Of a stretch of 64,000 bases of DNA, positions 28,506-36,193 are shown in pieces. This stretch comes from HXMU1420-13 sp965601825 (GTDB lineage: Bacteria > Bacteroidota > Rhodothermia > Balneolales > Balneolaceae). Made by a program: the position numbers and the translations under genes. The DNA is taken from positions 2,728,001 through 2,792,000 of the forward strand of contig OZ271839.1 of NCBI GenBank assembly GCA_965601825.1, given 5' to 3'. Numbering within the stretch: the stretch's first letter is position 1; each line of letters opens with the position of its first letter. A model generated the notes under the pieces. That model saw nothing but the letters and a program-made list of their open reading frames with translations, had not been told where the DNA came from and ran no database searches.

Positions 28506-28952
28506 ATGAAATCGGGATATCGAAAAACTAAAACAGAAACTGAAGTTGGGAAATGGGAGTACGAGTCAGATTTCGGTCGATTTATTGATCATAGCGGAAA
28601 TGAAGAATTTCTGGATAAAAGACTTAACCGGCTTTTGAGTTATCTCGTAGAGAATGCTAACTCCATCGTAAAGAGAGAGCAAATAATTGAACATGTATGG
28701 AATGATGTTCAGGTGAATGAAGAGAATCTTACAAAGGGCATATTCGACTTACGAAAATTCTTGAAAGATAAAGGGATCAATGAGATCGAGATTGAAACAA
28801 TCAGAAATGTTGGATATAGATTAATAACTAGCCATGAGCTTTCAAAAAAGAAGTCACCAAAGCGGGAACTTAATTGGGTTGCCAAATCTATGATTTTCAC
28901 ATTCTTCGCATTAACTATAGTCATCATATTAATTCGAGCGATCAATTATTAA
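28506..28952 (+). CDS. Membrane-anchored winged-helix transcriptional regulator
   Basis: 148 residues. Residues about 20-110 form an OmpR/PhoB-type winged helix: LDKRLNRLLSYLVENANSIV, REQIIEHVWNDVQVNEENL, and the wing IETIRNVGYRLI. A single transmembrane helix at about 128-146 (IFTFFALTIVIILIRAI) is followed by only two residues. The topology equals ToxR/CadC regulators but the periplasmic sensor domain is absent. It is divergent from a DoxX-like gene and probably recognises the shared intergenic region. What it senses is unknown. Confidence 0.8.
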   Translation: MKSGYRKTKTETEVGKWEYESDFGRFIDHSGNEEFLDKRLNRLLSYLVENANSIVKREQIIEHVWNDVQVNEENLTKGIFDLRKFLKDKGINEIEIETIRNVGYRLITSHELSKKKSPKRELNWVAKSMIFTFFALTIVIILIRAINY

Positions 28953-29091
28953 GTCTGTTTAGATTTTTTGATGATTGATGCCTCACAAATATTCCTCCTA
29001 AAATAATGGTAAATCTCCAGCGTAAAAGCATTTTGAATATTTTTTCGATGAACTTGTATACTAATAAATAAAGTTCGGATTGTCTTTTCTT

Positions 29092-30201
29092 ATGAAATTC
29101 ACGCTTACACTGCTCATTCTTTTATCAGCTACAAACCAACTTTGTAGGGCTCAGAGTGGATATTCTTACACACAGCCAATGGAACTTGAAGACGGATGGA
29201 AAACGAGCAACTTGCACTCGACCGCAGTTGATACGAGCCGATTATATTCATTTTTCAATCAGATGATGCAGGTAGATCATAAACTAAATAGCGTCCTTCT
29301 TATTAAAGATGATCAGTTAATTATTGAAGAATACTTCAACGGCTATGATGTAAATGCACTTCATGACCTCCGCTCAGTAACTAAGAGTATTAAATCGATT
29401 CTTCTTGGAATCGCCATTGACAATGGCATAATTGATAATATTAATGATCCAATATCGAAATACTTGAAAAGTCATGAGCCTGAAAAAAGTTTAGATGATA
29501 GAAAAGATGAAATAACAATCCGTCATCTTATAACCATGTCGACCGGTTGGGATTGTAATGACTGGGATAGAAAATCAAAAGGACAAGAGGATCGGGTTTA
29601 TAAAAAAGATGACTGGATACAATATACCCTTGACCTCCCTATGATTAATAATCCCGGTGAAATCTCAACGTATTGTTCAATGGGTGTAATCATTATGGCT
29701 GAAATTATTAGTCAGGCCTCAGGATTAAGCCTGATTGAATTCGCAGAGCAACACCTCTTCTCCCCTTTAGAAATAGCTGATGTGATGTGGGGTCATACCT
29801 CAAATAAAGACGTTATCTCATCAGCGAATAGACTTTACTTAAAACCAAGAGATGCGGCAAAAATCGGACAGCTAATACTAAATAAAGGAATTTGGAACGG
29901 AAATCAGATTGTATCCCCTGAGTGGATTGAAGTTGCTACTTCAAAAAAAACAACAATTTCCGGTACTCCATATGGCTATCTATGGTGGATGATTCCATTT
30001 AAGGTCAATGAAAGAATCATTAATTCAATAACAGCAACCGGAAATGGCGGTCAATATATAATGGTCATTCCAGAATTAGACATGGTTGGCATATTCACAG
30101 GAGGTTATTATAACTCCGAAGAGGACAAATTAGCCTTCGCTATAATGAATAATGTCTTGATACCGACATTCCTGGATAATAACGACACGAATCAAGATTG
30201 A
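29092..30201 (+). CDS. Exported serine hydrolase, class C beta-lactamase fold
   Basis: 369 residues from ATG 29092 (an in-frame TTG is at 29080). Signal peptide ends CRAQ. The nucleophile motif S-x-x-K appears as SVTKS near residue 100, and a tyrosine motif as YCSMG near 200; NGGQY near 335 occupies the position of the KTG-like motif. Family members include esterases, D-amino-acid peptidases and beta-lactamases, so the substrate is open. It is upstream of the ribosome-inactivating-protein gene but separated by 100 bases. Confidence 0.85.
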   Translation: MKFTLTLLILLSATNQLCRAQSGYSYTQPMELEDGWKTSNLHSTAVDTSRLYSFFNQMMQVDHKLNSVLLIKDDQLIIEEYFNGYDVNALHDLRSVTKSIKSILLGIAIDNGIIDNINDPISKYLKSHEPEKSLDDRKDEITIRHLITMSTGWDCNDWDRKSKGQEDRVYKKDDWIQYTLDLPMINNPGEISTYCSMGVIIMAEIISQASGLSLIEFAEQHLFSPLEIADVMWGHTSNKDVISSANRLYLKPRDAAKIGQLILNKGIWNGNQIVSPEWIEVATSKKTTISGTPYGYLWWMIPFKVNERIINSITATGNGGQYIMVIPELDMVGIFTGGYYNSEEDKLAFAIMNNVLIPTFLDNNDTNQD

Positions 30202-30301
30202 TTAACATCGTCTATGACTAAGTGCATATTTTTTCTTTGATCTAAATAGGCTTTTACTCACCTTATAGGAGATCTATTATCAATCAAAAAGGGGGAAAAA
30301 C

Positions 30302-30970
30302 ATGACTACTTTCAAATCCTATGACCTAAACTTGAAACAAGATCAATTCTTAGGGGATTATACCACATTCAGAGAAGCCACTTCTCAGAATTTCGAATAT
30401 AAGGGAAATAACTATCCTTCTGTTTTTCTGGATAGTGATCAATATGCCTACCTAAATATCTCTTCAAATGGAAAGAAACTAACACTGATAGTTAACCTTG
30501 AGTTTTACTATGTCTACGGCTTTACTATTGAAGGTCAAAATTTCGCTTATGAAGGTGAAGCGTATGATTCGTTGATTAAAGCAAGCTTTGATATTCCTGA
30601 TTCTAATAAAATCCCTTTTGGGGATGCATACTATCAAATCGGTAGCTACGAACAAATTGATGCTGTTTGTCAGGAATCGGTGAGTCTGGAAAACTTACAA
30701 AACTCCATCTCACGGATAATTAATCTCACCATAGAATGGACTGACAAAAGGGAAGATTTACTGCGGGTATTTTGGTGCCTTGTTGAGGGAATTCGTTTTA
30801 AGGAAATCTCCTTTGTAGTTAATCAACTTATAGAAGGAAAAAATTACAATGTTACCTTCGCCTATTTCTATTATATGGCAGAACGCTGGGCAGAATTATC
30901 GGTTGGTGCAGCTTATTCAGGCAAGGTAGACAAGAGTATTGCGGTATACGAATTACATCGATTAGAGTAA
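30302..30970 (+). CDS. Ribosome-inactivating protein (rRNA N-glycosidase, ricin/Shiga A-chain family)
   Basis: 222-residue cytoplasmic-type protein with a strong ribosome-binding site (AAGGGGGAAAAAC before ATG). I recognise the RIP fold from the order and spacing of its active-site motifs. Y70-V71 in FYYVYGF corresponds to ricin Y80-V81, G114-x-Y116 in IGSYEQID to G121/Y123, E163 and R166 in LVEGIRFKEI to E177/R180 in ISEAARFQYI, and W196 in AERWAELS to W211. Family members remove one adenine from the sarcin-ricin loop of large-subunit rRNA. No signal peptide, no B chain and no obvious immunity gene. Target, eukaryotic or bacterial ribosome, is unknown. Activity is inferred, not shown. Confidence 0.8.
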   Translation: MTTFKSYDLNLKQDQFLGDYTTFREATSQNFEYKGNNYPSVFLDSDQYAYLNISSNGKKLTLIVNLEFYYVYGFTIEGQNFAYEGEAYDSLIKASFDIPDSNKIPFGDAYYQIGSYEQIDAVCQESVSLENLQNSISRIINLTIEWTDKREDLLRVFWCLVEGIRFKEISFVVNQLIEGKNYNVTFAYFYYMAERWAELSVGAAYSGKVDKSIAVYELHRLE

Positions 30971-31006
30971 TATTTGTGTCAGATAAATGAACGAATCAAT
31001 AACTAA

Positions 31007-31038
31007 ACAAAAAAAGCCGATGCGTAAACATCGGCTTT
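31007..31038 (-). terminator. Terminator of the atpDC operon
   Basis: Stem AAAGCCGATG / CATCGGCTTT (10 bp, 6-base loop, 31013-31038). Read on the minus strand it runs into TTTTTTTGTTT, so it ends atpC transcription; it may also stop the RIP-gene transcript from the other side. Confidence 0.85.
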
Positions 31039-31126
31039 GAAAATCATTAGCATTTGCGATCCCGCCTTATCGGTTGAAGCAATCTCGAGTATTAAAGCTG
31101 AGACCGCTTCGTTCTTCGCGGTTGTT

Positions 31127-31384
31127 TTACTCTTCGATTACTGACTCAGCTAAAAGAGTAAGTTTATTTCTTGCTACTTCAACAAATCCACCGGAAATAG
31201 TGTAATTCATATCACCATCTTCTTTGCGGACTAATACGTTCCCTTTTTCAAGTGCAGACACAATTGGAGCGTGATTCGCTTTTACTTCAAAGCTTCCCAT
31301 CACTCCCGGCATTTGTACACCTGTAACTTCACCTTCAAAAAGGGATCCGTTTGGAGTTAAAATCTGTGCTTGGAAACCTGCCAT
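31127..31384 (-). CDS. atpC: ATP synthase epsilon subunit, one-domain form
   Basis: 85-residue F1 epsilon subunit consisting only of the N-terminal beta-sandwich (FQAQILTPNGSLFEGEVTGV, SFEVKANHAPIVSAL). The C-terminal helical domain that inhibits ATP hydrolysis in other bacteria is missing, which is usual in Bacteroidota-type F1. It lies 11 bases after atpD and before a strong terminator. The other F-type subunits are not in the window, so the operon is split. Confidence 0.94.
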   Translation of the reverse strand: MAGFQAQILTPNGSLFEGEVTGVQMPGVMGSFEVKANHAPIVSALEKGNVLVRKEDGDMNYTISGGFVEVARNKLTLLAESVIEE

Positions 31385-31395
31385 GCTTCTTCTCC

Positions 31396-32889
31396 TTAAG
31401 CTTCAGCAGATTCAGCTAGCATTTTCTCACCTTTAGCAATCGCCTCGTTGATGTCGCCTACCATGTAGAATGCACCTTCTGGTAAATGGTCATATTCACC
31501 ATCAATGATTGCTTTCACACCTTTTACAGTGTCTTCGATCTTCACATATTTACCAGGAGCACCGGTAAACTGCTCAGCTACGAAGAAAGGCTGAGATAAG
31601 AAACGCTGAACACGACGTGCACGGCTTACAACTAATTTATCTTCATCAGAAAGTTCATCCATACCTAGAATCGCGATGATATCCTGAAGGTCTTTGTAGT
31701 TCTGAAGAAGGGTAGTAGTTCTACGTGCAGTATTATAATGCTCTTCCCCTACAACTTTAGGATCAATGATTCTAGAAGTAGAATCTAGTGGATCTACCGC
31801 TGGGTAAATACCAATCTGAGTTAGTGCACGTGAAAGTACCGTTGTTGCATCTAAGTGAGTAAAGGTTGTTGCAGGTGCCGGATCCGTCAAGTCATCAGCA
31901 GGTACATAAACAGCCTGTACCGATGTAATAGATCCTTTTTTGGTAGATGTAATTCTTTCCTGCATCGCGCCCATCTCAGTTGCTAGTGTAGGCTGATAAC
32001 CTACCGCAGAAGGCATACGACCTAGAAGTGCAGATACTTCAGAACCTGCCTGAGTGAAACGGAAAATGTTATCAATGAACAAAAGGATATCACGAGATAC
32101 TTCATCACGGAAGTATTCAGCAACGGTTAGTCCTGAAAGAGCTACACGAGCACGTGCACCCGGAGGCTCATTCATCTGACCGAATACTAATGTAGCCTGA
32201 GATTCTTTCAATTTAGCTTCATCCACTTTTGAAAGATCCCACTCACCGGCTTCCATGCTTTCTTTGAACTCATCGCCATAGTTGATTACACCAGACTCGA
32301 TGAATTCACGAAGGAGGTCATTTCCTTCACGAGTACGCTCACCAACACCGGCAAATACTGAAAGTCCACCGTGTTGCTTCGCAATATTGTTAATAAGCTC
32401 CTGGATCAATACTGTTTTACCTACACCGGCACCACCGAATAACCCAATCTTACCACCTTTCGCATACGGGCAAAGCAAATCTACTACTTTGATACCTGTT
32501 TCCAGCATTTCCGCTGAAGTTGCTAACTCATCAAAGTGAGGTGCAGGTCTGTGAATTGGGTAACTTTGCTTACCTGAAGGTTGTGGAATACCATCAATAG
32601 ATTCTCCTACAACGTTAAAAAGTCTTCCTCTAATGTCATCACCAACTGGCATTGCAATAGCTTGACCGGTATCTAATACTTCCATACCGCGAACAAGACC
32701 ATCGGTGGAGTCCATCGCAATTGTTCGTACACGATCTTCACCTAAATGCTGTGCTACTTCAAGAAATAAGGTAGATCCGTCGGTTGGGTTTTTAATGGTT
32801 AGGGCGTTAAGGATAGAGGGTGTTGTTCCTTCTGAAAAATCAACATCAACTACAGGTCCGATTACCTGTGCTACAGTTCCTTTATTCAT
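31396..32889 (-). CDS. atpD: ATP synthase subunit beta
   Basis: Catalytic subunit of F1, 497 residues. P-loop GGAGVGKTVL, GERTREGNDL with the catalytic glutamate, GQMNEPPGARARVALSGLT, LFIDNIFRFTQAG and the ALTQIGIYPAVDPL segment are all intact. Transcribed with atpC; a candidate promoter lies 75 bases upstream. The separation of atpD-atpC from the remaining ATP synthase genes is known in several bacterial groups. Confidence 0.98.
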   Translation of the reverse strand: MNKGTVAQVIGPVVDVDFSEGTTPSILNALTIKNPTDGSTLFLEVAQHLGEDRVRTIAMDSTDGLVRGMEVLDTGQAIAMPVGDDIRGRLFNVVGESIDGIPQPSGKQSYPIHRPAPHFDELATSAEMLETGIKVVDLLCPYAKGGKIGLFGGAGVGKTVLIQELINNIAKQHGGLSVFAGVGERTREGNDLLREFIESGVINYGDEFKESMEAGEWDLSKVDEAKLKESQATLVFGQMNEPPGARARVALSGLTVAEYFRDEVSRDILLFIDNIFRFTQAGSEVSALLGRMPSAVGYQPTLATEMGAMQERITSTKKGSITSVQAVYVPADDLTDPAPATTFTHLDATTVLSRALTQIGIYPAVDPLDSTSRIIDPKVVGEEHYNTARRTTTLLQNYKDLQDIIAILGMDELSDEDKLVVSRARRVQRFLSQPFFVAEQFTGAPGKYVKIEDTVKGVKAIIDGEYDHLPEGAFYMVGDINEAIAKGEKMLAESAEA

Positions 32890-32962
32890 GTACTAACTTG
32901 CGATTAGATTTAAAATTTGAGTCTCAAAATGAATGTATAATTTGCACTACTGCAAAGGCTGG

Positions 32963-32993
32963 TAAAGATAGCGAGATAACTAACGATAGGCAA
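32963..32993 (-). promoter_or_regulatory. Candidate promoter of atpDC
   Basis: On the minus strand TTG (32991-32993) is followed after 20 bases by TATCTTTA (32963-32970), one mismatch from the Bacteroidota TAnnTTTG box, and spacing fits. The start codon is about 75 bases downstream. Confidence 0.45.
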
Positions 32994-33079
32994 CGTTTTA
33001 AACAGTGTTTTTCTGCACTTCTCGCATTTTCATGCAATAGCTAAAAAAATAAGTCAGCGTCATCTTAGAGCAAAAAAAT

Positions 33080-33787
33080 ATGTGTTTTGCAAACCTACTA
33101 GCCGCCATCCTTTACATTTCTTTAATAGCTTCATGTGCAACACCTCTTCCTATTTCAAAATTAGAACCTTATCAACCTACTGAAACCTACTGGTTAAATG
33201 GAACTGAAGTAATTACTCAGACTCAGGATCAGCTAAGTGTTGAAATTGGATTTTTAAAGAGGGATGGTTTGCTCTATTCATTTGACGTTTTAATTACAAA
33301 TCAAAGCAATGAGACGATACTAATTGATCCTACTCTATTTTCATACAAACCAATAACCACTCGTGATGACACACTAATACAAGTAAACGCGACTGATCCG
33401 GAGAAAATGATTTTAAATGCTGAAATCACAGCATCAAGATTAGATGCTGAAAGACAAAGAAAAATTGGTCAAGGTTTGTTTTTTGGTGCTATAGAGCTTG
33501 CAGCAGACATTGCAGATGAAGATTCTGATTATGAGAATACAACCCTTCAAAACACAACTGTAGAGTTAATGGAAATTGATTTAGAAAAAGATCGTGTACT
33601 TTCCAATCAAGTTTACTGGGAGAATGGCCCAATAAGAAAAACCTCACTATTACCTGAACATTATATACAAGGTGAAATATTTATGGAGTGGACAAAAAAA
33701 GCAGAAATTATTGTTGTTACTCTTCCGATCGGCGAACAAATATTTGAATTCCCTTTCAAACAGACGTTGATTGAAGTTTCATTATAG
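33080..33787 (+). CDS. Hypothetical lipoprotein
   Basis: 235 residues. A short hydrophobic signal ends with lipobox LIASC (about residues 15-19), so the mature protein is probably lipid-anchored. The body is acidic, with predicted beta strands (YSFDVLITNQSNETILIDP) resembling bacterial immunoglobulin-like folds, and one helix around RLDAERQRKIGQGLFFGA. No family recognised. Divergent from atpD. Function unknown. Confidence 0.65.
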   Translation: MCFANLLAAILYISLIASCATPLPISKLEPYQPTETYWLNGTEVITQTQDQLSVEIGFLKRDGLLYSFDVLITNQSNETILIDPTLFSYKPITTRDDTLIQVNATDPEKMILNAEITASRLDAERQRKIGQGLFFGAIELAADIADEDSDYENTTLQNTTVELMEIDLEKDRVLSNQVYWENGPIRKTSLLPEHYIQGEIFMEWTKKAEIIVVTLPIGEQIFEFPFKQTLIEVSL

Positions 33788-33881
33788 ATGCTCTTTCAAT
33801 ACAACGATCTTCACATAATCTTCATAAAAGTAGTTTTTCTTTTCGCCTTTTACGATCACAGCAAAAACTATTCATCACATT

Positions 33882-34601
33882 ATGCCACTGGTAGCCTATA
33901 TACCCATTGCAACCACTCTATTCTCAGTTTACTTTTTTACGATTATCTATAAACACTGGCGCGAAAAACCAGATGCACTTTACCTCCTTTGGTGGACGAT
34001 TGGTGTTGTTTGTTACGGAATTGGAACCTTAGTAGAAAGCATCCATACTATTTACGGTTGGAGTCCATTTGTTTTTAAAGCCTGGTACATTGCCGGTGCA
34101 TTTTTAGGTGGAGTTCCACTTGCCCAGGGAACCATCTATTTACTGATCAAACGAAAAACTGCAAACCGAATGACAGTTGGTTTAGTAATCATACTCATCA
34201 TTTCTGCTGTTCTTGTAGTTATATCCCCCCTTGATGCTTCTAAAGTGACAGAAAAACTAAATGGTAATGTATTAGAATGGTCTTGGATTAGAGCCATTAC
34301 CCCATTCATCAATATTTATGCACTCATTTTCCTTGTCGGCGGTGCATTTTATTCAGCCTGGAAATATTTTAAAGTTCAGGACTTTAAAGGTCGGTTTTGG
34401 GGCAATCTGTTTATAGCGATTGGTGCCTTATTACCTGGTATTGGTGGAACCGCGACAAAATTTGGTTACACCTACATTTTATATGTCACAGAATTGCTTG
34501 GAATCCTCCTGATATTCTGGGGATACATGGTAATAAAGAATGATAAATCGTTATCCATTCACCAGAATCAGGTTGAAACTACTGAAGCTATTGCCGCATA
34601 G
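33882..34601 (+). CDS. Seven-helix integral membrane protein
   Basis: 239 residues with seven hydrophobic segments spread across the whole length and a polar C-terminal tail. Starts MPLVAYIPIATTLFSVYF. Notable conserved-looking stretches are LYLLWWTIGVVCYGIGTL and GALLPGIGGTATKFG. The layout resembles sensory 7TM families, but no linked output domain or ligand residue is visible. Flanked by terminators on the downstream side, so probably monocistronic. Confidence 0.65.
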   Translation: MPLVAYIPIATTLFSVYFFTIIYKHWREKPDALYLLWWTIGVVCYGIGTLVESIHTIYGWSPFVFKAWYIAGAFLGGVPLAQGTIYLLIKRKTANRMTVGLVIILIISAVLVVISPLDASKVTEKLNGNVLEWSWIRAITPFINIYALIFLVGGAFYSAWKYFKVQDFKGRFWGNLFIAIGALLPGIGGTATKFGYTYILYVTELLGILLIFWGYMVIKNDKSLSIHQNQVETTEAIAA

Positions 34602-34655
34602 TTTTAGTTATTCTTTGGCTGGATAATCAGCGCACAAAATTCTATCTTTAAGATT

Positions 34656-34687
34656 CGAGCCGATTTAACCAATCGGCTCGTTTTTTT
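34656..34687 (+). terminator. Rho-independent terminator
   Basis: Perfect 10-bp stem CGAGCCGATT / AATCGGCTCG with a 5-base loop, followed by seven T residues, 55 bases after the 7TM gene. Confidence 0.92.
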
Positions 34688-34702
34688 GATGAAATTTAGA
34701 TT

Positions 34703-34730
34703 AAAGGTGACCCAAAAAATCACCTTTTTT
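34703..34730 (+). terminator. Second terminator-like hairpin before rsmB
   Basis: Stem AAAGGTGA / TCACCTTT with a 9-base loop and a run of T at the end. It lies 15 bases after the first terminator and 37 bases before the TTG start of rsmB, so it could also be a leader structure. Confidence 0.6.
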
Positions 34731-34767
34731 CGTAGCAAGAACCTTACACTTTTTAAATCCCGAACCA

Positions 34768-36087
34768 TTGGAAACAGAATTTTCAGAGCGCAGCGCCAGT
34801 ATCGATATTCTCATCGAATTTGACCAAAATCATGTCTTGGATTACTCCTATGCGGATGATCTAGAACCTCGTGAAAGAGCTCAGGTACGGGAATATGTAC
34901 AGAATATCTTTCGTAAAAGAAGTTATCTAGATTTTCTTATCGACCATTACTCCAGCATTGGTGTAGATGAAATGAAGTCTGAGCTCAAGAATATTCTTCG
35001 TCTTGGGATTTATGATCTACTATTCATGGATAGTACTCCGGATTATGCTGCTATAAATGAAGCAGTGGAAATTGCGAAGGCAATGTTGGGTTCAAAAACA
35101 GGTGATCTCGTAAATGCAATCATGCGAAATCTTCAGCGTGATATCGAGAATCTACCTAAACCAACATATCCGGATCGTACAAAATTAGTAGCAACAACTT
35201 TCTCTCACCCTGAGTGGATGGTTGCCCGTTGGAGTAAGCGTTTTGGTGAACGTGAAGCTTTCCAATTAATGCAAGCTAACAACACGAGACCAAACTATTA
35301 TGTTCGAGTAAATACACTTCGAACGAAGCCCGAAAATTTTGAGCTTCGCATGGACAAAATGGGTGTAGAATTTGAAGAAAGCGACTGGCTACCCGGATTT
35401 TATAAAGTAGATAGCGTTCAACCTTTTATTGAAAAAGGTTTATTAGCAAAAGGTCTTTGCCAGGTGCAGGATATTGCTGCCGGTCTAGCACCGTTTGTAC
35501 TAGATCCGCAACCGGAAGATAAGATTTATGATCTTTGTGCTGCACCGGGAACTAAGTCAATCATGATTGCTGATTTAACAGATGCTGAAAGTGATATTCT
35601 TGCTGTTGATATATCAGCAGATCGACTTGAAAAACTTGCTGAAAGTGCAATTAGTCATGGAGCCGAGAATATCAAAATCCGCCGTGGGGATGTATTAGAA
35701 CTTTCACTTCCACTCGCAGATGCTGTACTTCTAGATGCACCTTGCACCGGAACAGGTGTTCTAAGCAAACGTGCTGATTTACGTTGGAGACGCGACGAAG
35801 AAGGATTAAAGAAAGCTGTTGATCTCCAAGAGCAGTTACTGGAGGAAGCTGCTAATATGGTTAAGCGTGGTGGCAGACTTGTATACAGCACTTGCTCCAT
35901 CGAACCGGAAGAGAACATGGAACAAATCAAGAAATTCTTAGAGAAGTACGACAATTTCGAGTTACAACCTCTTGAAGATTATGTTCCGGAAGAAGTATTA
36001 GCTGAGGATGGCTTAGCATATCAGACTTTCCCTCACAAACATGGATGTGACGGGCATTTTGGTGTTCTATTAGAAAGAGTAAAATAA
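34768..36087 (+). CDS. rsmB: 16S rRNA (cytosine-967-C5)-methyltransferase
   Basis: 439-residue RNA methyltransferase. The N-terminal NusB-like helical domain (about 1-135) is followed by the SAM-binding fold with CAAPGTKS. The two cysteines of the family are in DAPCTGTGVLSKRADLRW (nucleophile helper) and YSTCSIEPEEN (catalytic). The fusion of a NusB-like domain with the methylase identifies RsmB rather than RsmF or Trm4. Start is TTG at 34768, chosen because METEFSERSASIDILIEF opens the NusB domain. Confidence 0.92.
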   Translation: METEFSERSASIDILIEFDQNHVLDYSYADDLEPRERAQVREYVQNIFRKRSYLDFLIDHYSSIGVDEMKSELKNILRLGIYDLLFMDSTPDYAAINEAVEIAKAMLGSKTGDLVNAIMRNLQRDIENLPKPTYPDRTKLVATTFSHPEWMVARWSKRFGEREAFQLMQANNTRPNYYVRVNTLRTKPENFELRMDKMGVEFEESDWLPGFYKVDSVQPFIEKGLLAKGLCQVQDIAAGLAPFVLDPQPEDKIYDLCAAPGTKSIMIADLTDAESDILAVDISADRLEKLAESAISHGAENIKIRRGDVLELSLPLADAVLLDAPCTGTGVLSKRADLRWRRDEEGLKKAVDLQEQLLEEAANMVKRGGRLVYSTCSIEPEENMEQIKKFLEKYDNFELQPLEDYVPEEVLAEDGLAYQTFPHKHGCDGHFGVLLERVK

Positions 36088-36109
36088 TAAAGCACAAAGT
36101 GACATAGCT

Positions 36110-36147
36110 ACAAAGGCACAAAGAACTCTGTGCCTTAGTGCCTTTGT
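36110..36147. repeat. Intergenic inverted repeat, 'CACAAAG' type
   Basis: ACAAAGGCAC (36110-36119) pairs with GTGCCTTTGT (36138-36147), and an inner AGGCACA / TGTGCCT pairing is an alternative fold. Repeats of this wording are scattered in intergenic DNA of Bacteroidota-related genomes, to my recollection. It lies between rsmB and valS. Confidence 0.6.
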
Positions 36148-36193
36148 CCATTCTAACTTTAGTTGTACAAAGTTTATAGTTTCTAAATTGATT

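Noticed and set aside
29092..30201. True beta-lactamase
   Set aside because: Has the S-x-x-K motif but no clear class-defining Y-x-N or KTG; serine hydrolase is the safer call.
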